A stretch of 64,000 bases of DNA. Source: Nannobrachium achirus. Taxonomy: Eukaryota > Chordata > Actinopteri > Myctophiformes > Myctophidae. The stretch covers positions 57,099,839-57,163,838 of the forward strand of contig OY997656.1 of the NCBI GenBank assembly GCA_963921795.1, written 5' to 3'. Below the pieces are notes generated by a model. That model was not told the origin of the DNA. It was given only the letters and a program-made list of their open reading frames with translations, and searched no databases. The position numbers were made by a program, and so were the translations under genes. Below, piece by piece: positions 35,116-45,517 of the stretch; the stretch's first letter is position 1; every line of letters starts with the position of its first letter.

Positions 35116-35311
35116 ATTATGTTCAATCCAGCAGTCGTTTGGACTACTTCTGTTTAAACCAGTGGTTATAAAACATTTTCATGTTAAGGTAATTGTCTGC
35201 ATAATTGTCTCGTTCTTCTGCTATACCACAAAAATGTGGAACGCCTTACCGAAGGTCCTAAAAGAGTGTGGATCACTAGCATCCTTTAAAATCGCCCTGA
35301 ACAACCACTTA

Positions 35312-35504
35312 AGCTGGTTGCACACTGCTGCGTTTTTCGGGCAGAATATCGGAGTGAATTTCGGAGCGCGCAAAGAAAAAATTTACCTCACGTTAAGTCA
35401 GTCACGTTTGCACACTGCCGCCCGTTTCGCGCACCACTCGGTCCCTTGATCTCGCTATCTCTCTCTCTCCTTGCCCTGAAAAACGCAGCAGTGTGCAAAG
35501 ACCT
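35312..35504. mobile_element. Harbinger-like MITE, 193 bp
   Basis: Inverted GCACACTGCTGCGTTTTTC and its complement near the ends, with TTA duplicated at 35309-35311 and 35505-35507. The uninterrupted LINE (62,112-62,120) reads CACTTACAG. A 3-bp TWA duplication fits PIF/Harbinger. Confidence 0.8.
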
Positions 35505-35729
35505 TTACAGGCAGCAGCCGTTTGCAACTGGTAAAAACAAACATAGCCCAGCCCTACCCTCCCCCTGACCCTTCTTTGTATTTACCTATTGTACGTTTTT
35601 ATTTTACTTTTTCTTTAATTGTTTTTTAAAACGTTTTCCCTTTTTTTCCTGGCTATATCTAATGCATAGTACTGTGTTCTATCTGTCTGTCTTTCAATGT
35701 TATATAAGATACTTCAATGGTTTCCCATG

Positions 35730-36144
35730 TGTAGTGAAGTGATACGCGGAAGCGGGGATTGAACCCGGGACTCCCACTCGCCAGTCCAACGCACAACCAG
35801 TCGTGCTAATAGGGCTGAGCACGATTAGCAGGGCTGTTGTCGCTGGTTCATGGCTGGTACTAACTGTGGGGGCTACAATCACCCCCCTGATCTTTGGAGC
35901 ACGCCCTCGCGCTTCACACTTCACGCCGCGGACCGCCGCACGTGATGTGGACCTGTCCCTCACGCGAGGATATCACGCTCCTCATCCTGCCGACAACGCC
36001 AGATTGTAGTGATACGCGGAAGCGGGGATTGAACCCGGGACTCCCACTCGCCAGTCCAACGCACAACCAGTCGTGCTAGGGCTGAGCCCGATTAGCAGGG
36101 CTGTTGTCGCTGGTTCATGGCTGGTACTAACTGTGGGGGCTACA
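35730..36144 (-). mobile_element. Miniature LTR element (TRIM) with tRNA-like LTRs
   Basis: Two direct repeats, 35730-35877 (148 bp) and 36005-36144 (140 bp), each TGTA...TACA, enclose 127 bp. A 4-bp duplication CATG lies at 35726-35729 and 36145-36148. On the minus strand the 5' LTR is followed after 3 nt by an 18-nt primer-binding site beginning TGGCGTTGTCGG (35984-36001), complementary to a tRNA-Ser 3' end as I recall it; a G-rich polypurine tract (35880-35890) precedes the other LTR. Each LTR contains TAGCACGACTGG (A-box-like), a perfect GCAC/GTGC D-stem and GGGTTCAATCCC (B box). No coding region: it must be mobilised by another element. Confidence 0.85.
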
Positions 36145-36446
36145 CATGGAAATAAGCTTAGTCTTTTCTAGGATCTCCTTTTAGTAGACCTTGTACCAGT
36201 GAACTGTACCGTCATGAAACTGTACCTTTTCCTATGCAAACTTCTAATAGTCTTCAATCAATCAATCAATCAATCAATCCGGCATCCGCATCTGAGAACA
36301 TTTATGATTTTCAATCCCCATATTATTTAAAAACGTGACACGTTGTGAATTGTTTATCTGCAATTTTTCCATTAGCCAAACTATAGCCTATATGGGCATT
36401 GTCTTTTCATTTGGGCTTGTCTCCATATATCTGGTTCCATATATCA

Positions 36447-38197
36447 TTACCCACATAATTAACCTTTCCATCGAACAGGGTCATGTCCCACAGGACTTCA
36501 AACTAGCAAAAGTAACCCCCCTGCATAAAAAAGGTAGCAAACTCTAGACCCTGGAAACTACCGTCCCGTTTCCATTCTTAGCTCCATATCCAAAGTCATG
36601 GAGAAAATAGTCTACGAACAGATTGCAAGATATCTCGATGAGAATAATCTGATTTACGAGTTCCAATCTGGATTCAGAAAATCTCATTCCACCGACACAT
36701 GCCTTCTCTATTTGACCGACCAAATCAAACGCGAAGCGGATGACGGCAAATATAGCGGCATGGTCATGATGGACCTCCAGAAGGCATTTGACACCGTAAA
36801 TCATTCTATTCTGATTGAGAAACTAAAAGCCATCGGTCTTGACAGCGCAGCAGTGAGTTGGATGCAATCTTACCTGGTGGGGAGGGAACAGGTGGTGGAG
36901 ATTAACGGTACCCTGTCCCCCCCCCCCCCCCCCCCCCCTCCCAGTAAGCTGTGGTGTTCCTCAAGGGAGCATACTGGGACCTCTGTTGTTCCTAATATAC
37001 GTGAACGACATGGCATCTGCTTGCGACTGCAACCTGTTCCTGTTCGCGGATGACTCGGCTCTCCTAGTCTCGGGCAAGGACCACTTGCAGGTTGAAAAGA
37101 CACTTAACTCTGAACTAAGTAAGATCTGCACATGGCTTAACGACAACAAATTATCAATTCACCTGGGAAAAACGGAGTCCATCCTCTTTGGATCAAATCA
37201 TAACCTCAAAAAAGTCGAAAACTTCACAATCAAAGTGGGTGACAAGGTCATAACACGAAAAAACGAAATCTCTTACTTAGGATGCATCCTTGAAGCTAAT
37301 CTTTCCAGTGAAAAGATGACTTCTAAAGTAATAAATAAAATCAACCAACGAACTCGCTTCCTACAGAGGATCGCCCCGATGGTCAATTTCAACACACTGA
37401 AGACCATAACTGGTGCAATAATCCAGCCCCTCTTTGACTACGGAGTCCACGTATGGTATCGTGACGCACCACAAGCCCTGAAAACTAAACTCCAAACAGC
37501 CCAAAATAAACTAATTAGGGTCCTGCTTATCCTTCCCTATCAGACTCACCTCACCGCTACTCACCAGTTAAGAGTGGGGTGGCTCAGAGTAGATGACAGA
37601 GTACAGCAACTTGCAATGGGCCTGGTGTACAAGATACACTACACCACTATGATACCCAAGTACCTTTCAAAATACTTTATAAACATTAAGGATGTCCATA
37701 ATTACAACACCAGAGGCAGCGCCACAGATCACTTTCAACCCAGAGTCAAAACCAACAAAGGGTCAAACTCTTTTTTCTGCTATACCACCAAAATGTGGAA
37801 AGCCTTACCGAAGGCCATAAAGGAGTGTGGATCACTAGCATCCTTTAAAATTGCCCTGAAAAACCACTTAGGCTACAGGCAGCAGCCGTTCGCAACTGGT
37901 AAAAAATGAACCTAGCCCAACCCTACCCTCCCCTGCCCCTTCTTTGTATATACTGTTTGTTTTAGACTTACTGTCTTTTGTTTGTTTTTCTTTACATATC
38001 TACTGCATAGTACTGTGTTCTATTTGTCTGTCATTCAATGTTATATGAGATACTTCAATGGTTTCCAGTGGAAATAAGCTTAGTCTTTTCATGGATCTCC
38101 TTTTAGTAGACCTTGTACCAGTGAACTGTACCGTCATGAAACTGTACCTTTTCCTATGCAAACTTCTAATAAAGTCTTCAATCAATCAATCAAAGCC
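36447..38197 (+). mobile_element. 5'-truncated CR1/L2-like LINE, copy 1
   Basis: Starts mid-RT at ATCATTACCCACATAATT and ends in AATCAATCAATCAA. It encodes RT motifs: PLHKKGSKL, FQSGFRKSHST, the LQKAFDT catalytic block, and FADDSALL (about 37,036-37,059), then the C-terminal FFCYTTKMW region. Two lesions break the frame: a 2-bp insertion at 36,543 (AACTCTAGACC for AACTAGACC) and an expanded C tract (36,919-36,938). Endonuclease and ORF1 are absent, as expected from 5' truncation. It cannot move on its own. Confidence 0.85.
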
Positions 38198-38320
38198 TGT
38201 TCCTCTCGCAGGATCTGGCAACGCAGCCTGCAATCATGTGACCCGGGCCGGAAGTGAAAATTCCGTGCGGAGGTTTTCTCTACGGCGTGAATCAAAACAA
38301 AGAGGCAGCAAAACTGCGCC
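38190..38320 (+). promoter_or_regulatory. Putative ZNF promoter block, unit D
   Basis: Same block as C and E, with TCATGTGAC (a one-base variant of the E-box, 38234-38242) and CCGGAAGTG (38248-38256), about 0.9 kb upstream of exon 1. Confidence 0.5.
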
Positions 38321-38324
38321 TGGA

Positions 38325-38440
38325 TTAAGACCATGCTAGAGGTAATATATAAAGATTAAGACCACACTAGAGGTAATATATAAAGGTTAAGACCATACTA
38401 GAGGTAATATAAAGGTTAAGGCTATACTAGAGAGAGGTAA
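38325..38440 (+). repeat. 32-bp minisatellite, unit D
   Basis: Three to four imperfect units of ACTAGAGGTAATATATAAAG type, homologous to the array at 23,640-24,240; more remnants lie at 38,625-38,655. Confidence 0.75.
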
Positions 38441-38442
38441 TA

Positions 38443-38621
38443 GACGGGTTTCTGGTCGACGTTACACTGATAAAACTAGATGCGTGCGCAGGGTCCGTAC
38501 CAAAATTAGCCAATGAAACCAGCGCTCCCCAAAACAACAGGTTTGGGGATTGGACGGAATTGATTACATGATACAGTCAGCTGTGCATTTAGTCTCAATG
38601 TTTGTAAACAAGAAACCCGTC
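38443..38621. mobile_element. TA-flanked MITE
   Basis: Starts GACGGGTTTCT and ends AGAAACCCGTC, with TA at both sides (38441-38442 and 38622-38623). It sits inside the 32-bp minisatellite, which continues on the far side. Confidence 0.75.
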
Positions 38622-38699
38622 TATATATAGAGGTAATATATAATAAAGCTATAAGGCAGGTTCTTTCAAGTGAAGACGACGGAGTCTCTCTCTTTTTTA

Positions 38700-39173
38700 A
38701 CGGTTGTTTGTGTAGAACAACAGACATCAAACAGACAGAGCGCTTGTTGTTTGTGTAGAACAACCGACATCAAACAGACAGAGCGCTTGTTGTTTGTGTA
38801 GAACAACAGACATCAAACAGACAGAGCGCTTGTTGTTTGTGTAGAACAACAGACATCAAACAGACAGAGCGCTTGTTGTTTGTGTAGAACAACCGACATC
38901 AAACAGACAGAGCGCTTAATTGTTGTTTGTGCAGAACAACAGACATCAAACAGACAGAGCGCTTGTTGTTTGTGTAGAACAACAGACATCAAACAGACAG
39001 AGCGCTTGTTGTTTGTGTAGAACAACAGACATCAAACAGACAGAGCGCTTGTTGTTTGTGTAGAACAACAGACATCAAACAGACAGAGCGCTTGTTTGTG
39101 TAGAACAACAGACATCAAACAGACAGAGCGCTTGTTGTTTGTGTAGAACAACAGACATCTAACAGACAGAGCT
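38700..39173 (+). repeat. 43-bp minisatellite before ZNF exon 1, unit D
   Basis: Eleven units of CTTGTTGTTTGTGTAGAACA plus ACAGACATCAAACAGACAGA and GCG. Each has an inverted pair TGTTGTT/AACAACA. Two units have CCGACATC, one has an extra AAT and one is shortened. The array ends three bases before the ATG at 39177. Confidence 0.9.
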
Positions 39174-39195
39174 CATATGGTGGAAAGTGGAAACA

Positions 39196-39445
39196 ATGTC
39201 TCCACAGAGCAGAGCTCCTTGGTGTCAGATGGAGGCTGTTAGGAGGTCTATTAATGAACACATGACGTCAGTGGGAGAGGAGATAGTGGAGATACTGTGT
39301 GTTTTACAACAACAACACAAGGTTGATGATGTTTGCTGTGAGAAGAAGATGGACGTCAAGGTGTTTGTGTTGGAGCGCCTCAGTGTGGCCGCTCAGTGGA
39401 TGTGCAGCCTCTTCCAGAGAGAGATGGAGAAACTACACACTGCAG
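39196..39445 (+). CDS. ZNF unit D, exon 1
   Basis: First coding exon of the most complete zinc-finger gene here. It starts MSPQSRAPWCQMEAVRRS and ends MEKLHTA plus one base before GTTGGT, phase 1, joining in frame to 43866. The domain has two related helical stretches (INEHMTSVGEEIVEILCVLQ and LERLSVAAQWMCSLFQREME), a layout seen at the N-terminus of many teleost finger proteins, probably for dimerisation or recruitment. An upstream ATG (39177) is out of frame because of a 7-bp duplication (GGAAAGTGGAAA) relative to unit E, so translation should start at 39196 or 39229. Donor and exon are near-identical to E. Confidence 0.8.
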
Positions 39446-39455
39446 GTTGGTACAC

Positions 39456-39458
<3 letters not shown>

Positions 39459-39512
<54 letters not shown>
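39459..39512. repeat. CA microsatellite in intron 1
   Basis: CA run starting just after the exon 1 donor; unit E has the same arrangement. Confidence 0.95.
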
Positions 39513-39514
<2 letters not shown>

Positions 39515-39517
39515 ACC

Positions 39518-39600
39518 TACTCAATTCAATTCAAATGAGCTTTATTGGCATGAGAAACATACTTTTACATTGCCAAAGAAATGTCAAAATATAATTAAAG
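39518..39600 (-). mobile_element. LINE/SINE 3' end fragment
   Basis: CAATTCAATTCAAATGAGC followed by TTTATTGGCATGAG is the complement of a non-LTR 3' end. Also at 63,798-63,870 and 47,998-48,050. Confidence 0.55.
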
Positions 39601-39804
39601 AATCACACCTATTGTGAAGTGAGGGTGCTATTAACATCTTAACATGGGTAACTCGAACATAAGGAAATGATTACAAGAGACAAATAACAATTAATTTACC
39701 TCACTGGCTGCATCCACAACAATGAAGGTAGCGAGAACAAAATGCCCAAAGAGTACATGAACTTGCCACAAACTTTACCAGCGCCATGCTGCGAACAAAC
39801 ACAC

Positions 39805-39883
39805 GTCCGTCCGTCCGTCCGTCCGTCCGTCCGTCCGTCCGTCCGTCCGTCCGTCCGTCCGTCCGTCCGTCCGTCCGTCCGCA
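39805..39883. repeat. TCCG tetranucleotide repeat
   Basis: About 19 units of GTCC/TCCG. Open frames on both strands are artefacts of the repeat. Confidence 0.95.
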
Positions 39884-40667
39884 CGGACGTGTGCAACACA
39901 CTGAGCTGCGGGGAAGCCAACCTGCACACCATATATGGCAAGGCAGCCGGAATAGACGTGGAAAGGCAACTTCCGCCACATGACTTTGAGTAGAATAAAG
40001 AAATATTAACAATGTAGAAAATAACAAATAAATGACTAAATAGATGCCGTTGGCGGCAGCTACAAGTAGGTCTAGAGGTCACTCAATAGCTTGTGGTCCA
40101 ATAGGGTGGCTTATTTCATTCTCTAACCTTCTTTTATCACAACACTTCACACATGTTACTGCTGTGTTTGCACATTGTTGTATTTCTCCCAGTAGTTATG
40201 GGAGTTTTTTGTTGTTGGTCATGTTTTCAAACTCACTTTGGGTGTATGTAATACAGTGGTGTGTTCTACCGTGTAATGCAAACTATATTCATGGGTTGCA
40301 TTTGTAGTCCTACACCAGCCATTTTGAGGACCAACACAGGTGTTTTGATTAACGTAGAACATTAGTTCTGTGCCAATCAGACACATTGAACACCTGTGTT
40401 GGTCCTCAATATGGCTGGTTTAGGACTACAAATGCAACCCATGAATATGGACATGTTGAGGTCTATGGATTCCTTACACGTGTACGTCCCTGACACGTGT
40501 ACATCCTTAAGTCCATAGTAAAACAGTAAAAAAATATATACATTTTAAACTATGACACGTTAACTTTCACCAGACATGTCAAGCCTGCGTGGAGGTGGTT
40601 CTGGTTCATTATGTCAGGCACTTAGCAGTGTGAGCTGTGATTGGTCTAATTTGGATGTGACATACAT

Positions 40668-42325
40668 TAGGGATGTTCCTAGCGACTAAATTTCACTGAC
40701 GTGTACATGACAATTTTGAAACCGAATATTCGGATATCCGAAAATTAATTGATGAATTTATTTATTGAGATTAACACGGAGAAAATAGCCAAAATTTAGC
40801 ACATTTCAATCTATTAGGCTAAACCTCATTTGAAAAAGTATCCAGAGTAGCCTATATGAAAGCCTTTTAATAATAGTTATACTATTGGAATCTGCTCCAA
40901 AATAATTAATTACATCACCAGTGATAGACGTAAAACTAAGTAGGTCAAATACCAATTAACTCCCCAGCACACCGCAGCGCAGCTGGACTGACTGGACTCG
41001 TCTCGTGAAGCGACCTGCTCATCTCTCATCAATGTTACGTTAAACCATTATTTATGGCATTTGCAGCCAACTTAGTTATGATTGAAACTACTTTCTCCAT
41101 GTTCTCACCTCAAAATGGATTATTCTTCAGATGAGCGGATCACACTAATGCAGCAGTCAATAGCCTACTCGAGCCGAGGTAACGAGTGATTCACATACAG
41201 TCGCCTTTATTGGATTTGATTTCTCCATCAAAGCACTCAGACAAACTCTGTATCGTAGCAAGTTTTACTGCCAGCGTTCAGCGTGCACCCGCTGTGGGTC
41301 ATTGTGACCACTTACCAAACACCAATTTTTTTATTTATTTTCTATTTAAGAATATACAATTTACAAAATATTCAGGTATTCAAACAGCACAGGTAATAGA
41401 TAATAAAAACATGACATACAGGAAAGAAAAAAGACAAAAAACAACAGTACAACCATATTATCTTTTTGTTATTTACTAGATCTAGTGATTTGATTAGAAG
41501 ATTGAATTCCAATTTGAAGTGGGTGAAAATAGGTGGGGATTTGGCGAATTTTTGCTTGTGAATAAAACATTTGGCATTAAAGAGTAATGAAATTAAAAAT
41601 AAACTCAAATTTGTCATTGTCTGGGTTGCTGTAGTAGCAAATGATGTCCTTGAGGTTAAAGGAATAATTTAGATTGAACAAATTGAAAAAGTGGGCTTCT
41701 AGATCTGACCAAAACTTACGAGTGAAAAAAATAAATGGGAAGTTGTTTCTGGAGCTTGATTACAAAATGAACAAGAGGGATCAATGTCAGCATATGTAGA
41801 AATTAAGCTATTTGTTGGATAAATGTGGTGTAGTGATTTAACATGCACATCCTTGGCTTTGTTGGATATACAGTATTTATGGGGAAGGAGCCACGCTTTT
41901 TTTTCCAGTAAATGTCCAGAATATTAGATCTCCAAAAGAACTTCCCTCTAGGGACAACAGTTTTTATTTTCTGTATCACCTGACGGATGTGACTCTTTGT
42001 ACATTTTTTGTTCAAGAGATCAATTCCATCCAACATTAAGGAGGGTAGCTTAGTATCCCCTACATTGTAAGACAGATGTTTTTTTTATCAACTGTACAAG
42101 ACCATTAGGGATAGCATCTTACCAATCACCCATGGTAATTCTTAAGTTGCTCATTTTTATTATAAAGAAATTACATTAATATGGGTGCAAGATGATAATG
42201 TTGAATAAAGTTCATATCTCAATAATTACAAATATATTTAATAGAATAACCTAATTTTATTTGCAAACCGAATAGTGGGATCATCCCTGTTTAGTCGGAT
42301 AATCGAATAATCGCGCACATCACTA
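40668..42325. mobile_element. hAT-like element with L1 fragment
   Basis: A 1658-bp element with exact 8-bp duplications ACATACAT (40660-40667 and 42326-42333) and ends TAGGGATGTTCC and ...GCGCACATCACTA. Subterminal AATATTCGG and TCGAATAATCG motifs resemble the 5212 hAT. The interior (about 41,340-42,150) contains a minus-strand L1-like ORF2 piece (PRGKFFWRSN...). No transposase seen. Confidence 0.75.
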
Positions 42326-42332
42326 ACATACA

Positions 42333-42984
42333 TCTTTATATTACAAAAGAGTAAGTGATCTACTTCCGGGTCATGTATCGCTGGGTCATGTATCGCTAAC
42401 TTAATACCAAACCACTTGGCCAAGATGTACTACATAATTATGTACTAAATATAGCTTAAAAATTCAAACACCCATGTCACCTTTGCAAGATGTCGTTTCC
42501 AAACCTCTGTATACAGTTGTATTCGTTATTACCCTCATATTTTGCCTCTGTATAAAATAGCCTCAAGTCGACCCGGAAACAGTTAGCCAAATAGCTAATA
42601 GTTAGCTCACAACTTTCCACTTTTCTCTTTCACCTCAAACGCAGTAACATCCGTATACACCACGTCATCGCATCACCAATACTTTTTTCTTTTTTTTTTC
42701 AAAACTTTTTTTTTCCCAATTTTTTTTTTCTCAAAAAAACGTTTTTTTCTCAAAAAACTATTTTTTCCTCAAAAAACTATTTTTTCTCAAAAAACTATTT
42801 TTTCTCAAAAACTATTTTTTCTCAAAAAACTATTTTTTCTCAAAAAACTATTTTTTTCAAAACTTTTTTTTTTCTTACCCATATTTGGCCACTACACACA
42901 CCACACTGCCGCAACATGGCGGTGAGGGCCGCGCAGCGGCCTGAACTCTAGACTTTTGCGGCCCAAAGGGCCGCAAACTTCTAG
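42333..42984 (+). mobile_element. Helitron-like element
   Basis: Starts TCTTTATATTAC after an A and ends with a 10-bp hairpin (TTTGCGGCCC with GGGCCGCAAA, 42955-42977), a short spacer and CTAG followed by T. TC...CTAG with a 3' hairpin and A|T insertion is the Helitron signature. It contains a TTTTTTCTCAAAAAAC-type tandem repeat (42,735-42,870). No Rep/helicase gene, so non-autonomous. Confidence 0.6.
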
Positions 42985-43087
42985 TAGTACATACTTAGTT
43001 TAGATACAGACACATCCAGTTGTAAATGGCTTGGCCTACAGTCTAACTTACTTCCAAAACAGAGTTCACATGTTGATTGATTAATTG

Positions 43088-43160
43088 GTTGACTGACTGA
43101 CTGACTGACTGACTGACTGACTGACTGACTGACTGACTGACTGACTGATCAATCAATCAA
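43088..43160. repeat. CTGA tetranucleotide repeat
   Basis: About 14 units, followed by an AATC run. Confidence 0.95.
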
Positions 43161-43529
43161 TCAACTGTAATACGTTATCGGTCTACTTTTAAACAGCATG
43201 GAGTTACTTTACTGTAGCTCTATGCTGTTTATAACCTTAACTCACACATCAAACATATAATTTTCCGAATGTCTGTCTGTCTGTCTGTCTGTCTGAGTGT
43301 CTGTCTGTCACAGCGTTTCTCCTCAGTGGCTGCATGGAGCAATTGATCTGAAATCGCATCACCATTAGCATATGAACACACCTGACATAACTGTGAAGCC
43401 TGTTTGTCACTTTCACAAATCATATGCTGTATACTAGCATTTTTATGGTGTATCTACTATCTATTCTGCATCTAGCATGAGGCATATCTATTCTGCATCT
43501 AGCATGAGGCAACATGTTTAACCAGCGGT

Positions 43530-43533
43530 GGGT

Positions 43534-43616
<83 letters not shown>

Positions 43617-43617
43617 T
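43530..43617. repeat. TG microsatellite and poly-G
   Basis: A TG run (about 43,534-43,586) followed by about 28 G's (43,588-43,616). Confidence 0.95.
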
Positions 43618-43865
43618 GTTGTCTGCCCCTGTTACAGATGTGTATTTCTTACATTGATGCTCCCACATATTTTCATGGGTAAGGGCTATATGTGTTAATG
43701 ATCCAAATTAAATATGGGTTCTATCACCATAATTCATTTGTCAGGTAATCAAAGTAAATAATGTATTGATTCTGGTTTCCAGACCCACCTGTTCTTATTT
43801 AGTAACTGTTTGGTCAGTCCATTTTTGGAACCCATTGTTCACTATTGTTGTTGTTCTGCTCCTAG

Positions 43866-45517
43866 ACATCCTGCACATGGTTGTGTGTAAAGAGGAGGAT
43901 CCTCCTGAACAGGAGAGGAGCTCCATTCTGCTCCAGGAGGAACCAGAGCATCCACACATCAAAGAGGAACAGGAGGAACCAGAGCATCCACACATTAAAG
44001 AGGAACAGGAGGAACCAGAGCCTCCACACATCAAAGAGGAACAGGAGGAACCAGAGCCTCCACACATCAAAGAGGAACAGGAGGAACCAGAGCCTCCACA
44101 CATTAAAGAGGACCAGGATGAGATGCTTCAAAGACCAGAGGAGCCTGGTGGATCCATTTTGACATTACCAGCAGTGAAAAGTGAAGTTGATGAAGAAGTC
44201 GCTTCTCACTGCTCTGAAGTTGAAGTTGAACTCAAATCTGACTCTGAAGTCACTGAAGACAGTGATGATTGGGGGGAGACAAGTGGAGGTGTCCACACTG
44301 GAGACAACCCTTTACAGTGTAAAGTCTGTAAAAAGAGTTTCAGCTTTCCATCTTACCTGAAGGCACACCAGCTTATCCACACTGGAGAAAAACCTTTCAA
44401 ATGCAAACATTGTGACAAGAGTTTCCGTCGTCCATGTACTCTGAAGATACATCAACTTCTCCACATTGGGGAAAAACCTTTCTACTGTGAACATTGTGAC
44501 AAGAGTTTCCGTCGTTCAGGTACCCTGAAAAGACACCTTTGTATCCACACTGGAGAAAAACCTTTCCAGTGTAAACATTGTGACAAGAGTTTCCGCTTTT
44601 CAAATCAACTGAAGACACACAAGTGTTTCCACACTGGAGAAAAACCTTTCAGCTGTGAACATTGTGACAAGAGTTTCAGCTTTTCATCTCATCTGAGGAT
44701 ACATCAGCGTATCCACACTGGAGAAAAACCTTTCAGCTGTGAACATTGTGACAAGAGTTTCAGCTTTTCATCTCATCTGAAGATACATCAGCGTATCCAC
44801 ACTGGAGAAAAACCATTCAGCTGTGAACATTGTGACAAGAGTTTCAGCTTTTCATCTCATCTGAAGATACATCAGCGTATCCACACAGGAGAAAAACCTT
44901 TCCAGTGTAAACATTGTGACAAGAGTTTCAGTCTGTCAGGTGTCCTCAAAAGACACCAGCTTTTCCACACTGGAGAAAAACCTTTCCAGTGTAAACATTG
45001 TGACAAGAGTTTCAGTCGGTCAGGTGTCCTGAAAAGACACCAGCTTGTCCACACTGGAGAAAAACCTTTCAGCTGTGAACATTGTGACAAGAGGTTCAGT
45101 TATTCAAGTGAGCTGAAAAGACACCAGCGTGTCCACAATGGAGAAAAACCTTTCAGCTGTAAACATTGTGACCAGAGTTTCAGTCGGCCAGGTGTCCTGA
45201 AAAGACACCAGCGTGTCCACACTAGAGAAAAACCTTTCAGCTGTGAACATTGTGACAAGAGTTTCAGCTTTTCATCTCATCTGAAGATGCATCAGCTTTT
45301 CCACACTGGAGAAAAACCTTTGAGTTGTGAACATTGTGACAAGAGTTTCAGTTATTCAAGTGAGCTGAAAAGACACCAGCTTGTCCACACTGGAGAAAAA
45401 CCTTTCAGCTGTGAACATTGTGACAAGAGTTTCAGTCAGTCAACTCACCTAAGGAAACACCAGCTTATCCACGAAAGGGAAAACTCTTCACAATGTATCT
45501 ACTTTGTCCCATTTTAA
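43866..45517 (+). CDS. ZNF unit D, acidic and 14-finger exon
   Basis: Second coding exon of the intact zinc-finger gene, a presumed sequence-specific nuclear DNA-binding protein. Acceptor TGCTCCTAG ends at 43865, phase 1. It encodes DILHMVVCKEEDPPEQ, five EEPE(P/H)PHIKEE repeats, an acidic segment (SHCSEVEVELKSD...) and 14 canonical C2H2 fingers with TGEKP linkers. Helix residues at -1/3/6 by finger: F-Y-A, R-T-I, R-T-R, F-Q-T, F-H-I three times, L-V-R, R-V-R, Y-E-R, R-V-R, F-H-M, Y-E-R, Q-H-K. All zinc ligands are present. With exon 1 the protein is about 633 residues. The last residues (CIYFVPF) come from inserted DNA. Confidence 0.85.

Larger units (their letters stand above)
35210..36272 (+). 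mobile_element. LINE 3' fragment carrying two insertions
   Basis: Matches the last part of the 61194-62490 LINE: FFCYTTKMWNALPK..., the 3' UTR, and the TTCTAAT plus AATCAATC tail. It is split by a Harbinger-like MITE (35312-35504) and by the TRIM (35730-36144). Both junctions can be placed exactly from the uninterrupted copies. Confidence 0.85.

Noticed and set aside
38700..39173. 43-bp array as a CRISPR
   Set aside because: Units are directly adjacent without unique spacers and the sequence is eukaryotic; it is a minisatellite.
39696..40082. Open frames across the TCCG repeat (RTDGRTDG and RPSVRPSV)
   Set aside because: Tetranucleotide repeat artefact, open on both strands with no conservation.
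43866..45517. KRAB, SCAN or BTB domain in the ZNF proteins
   Set aside because: None of their characteristic motifs is visible; the N-terminus is acidic and repeat-rich.
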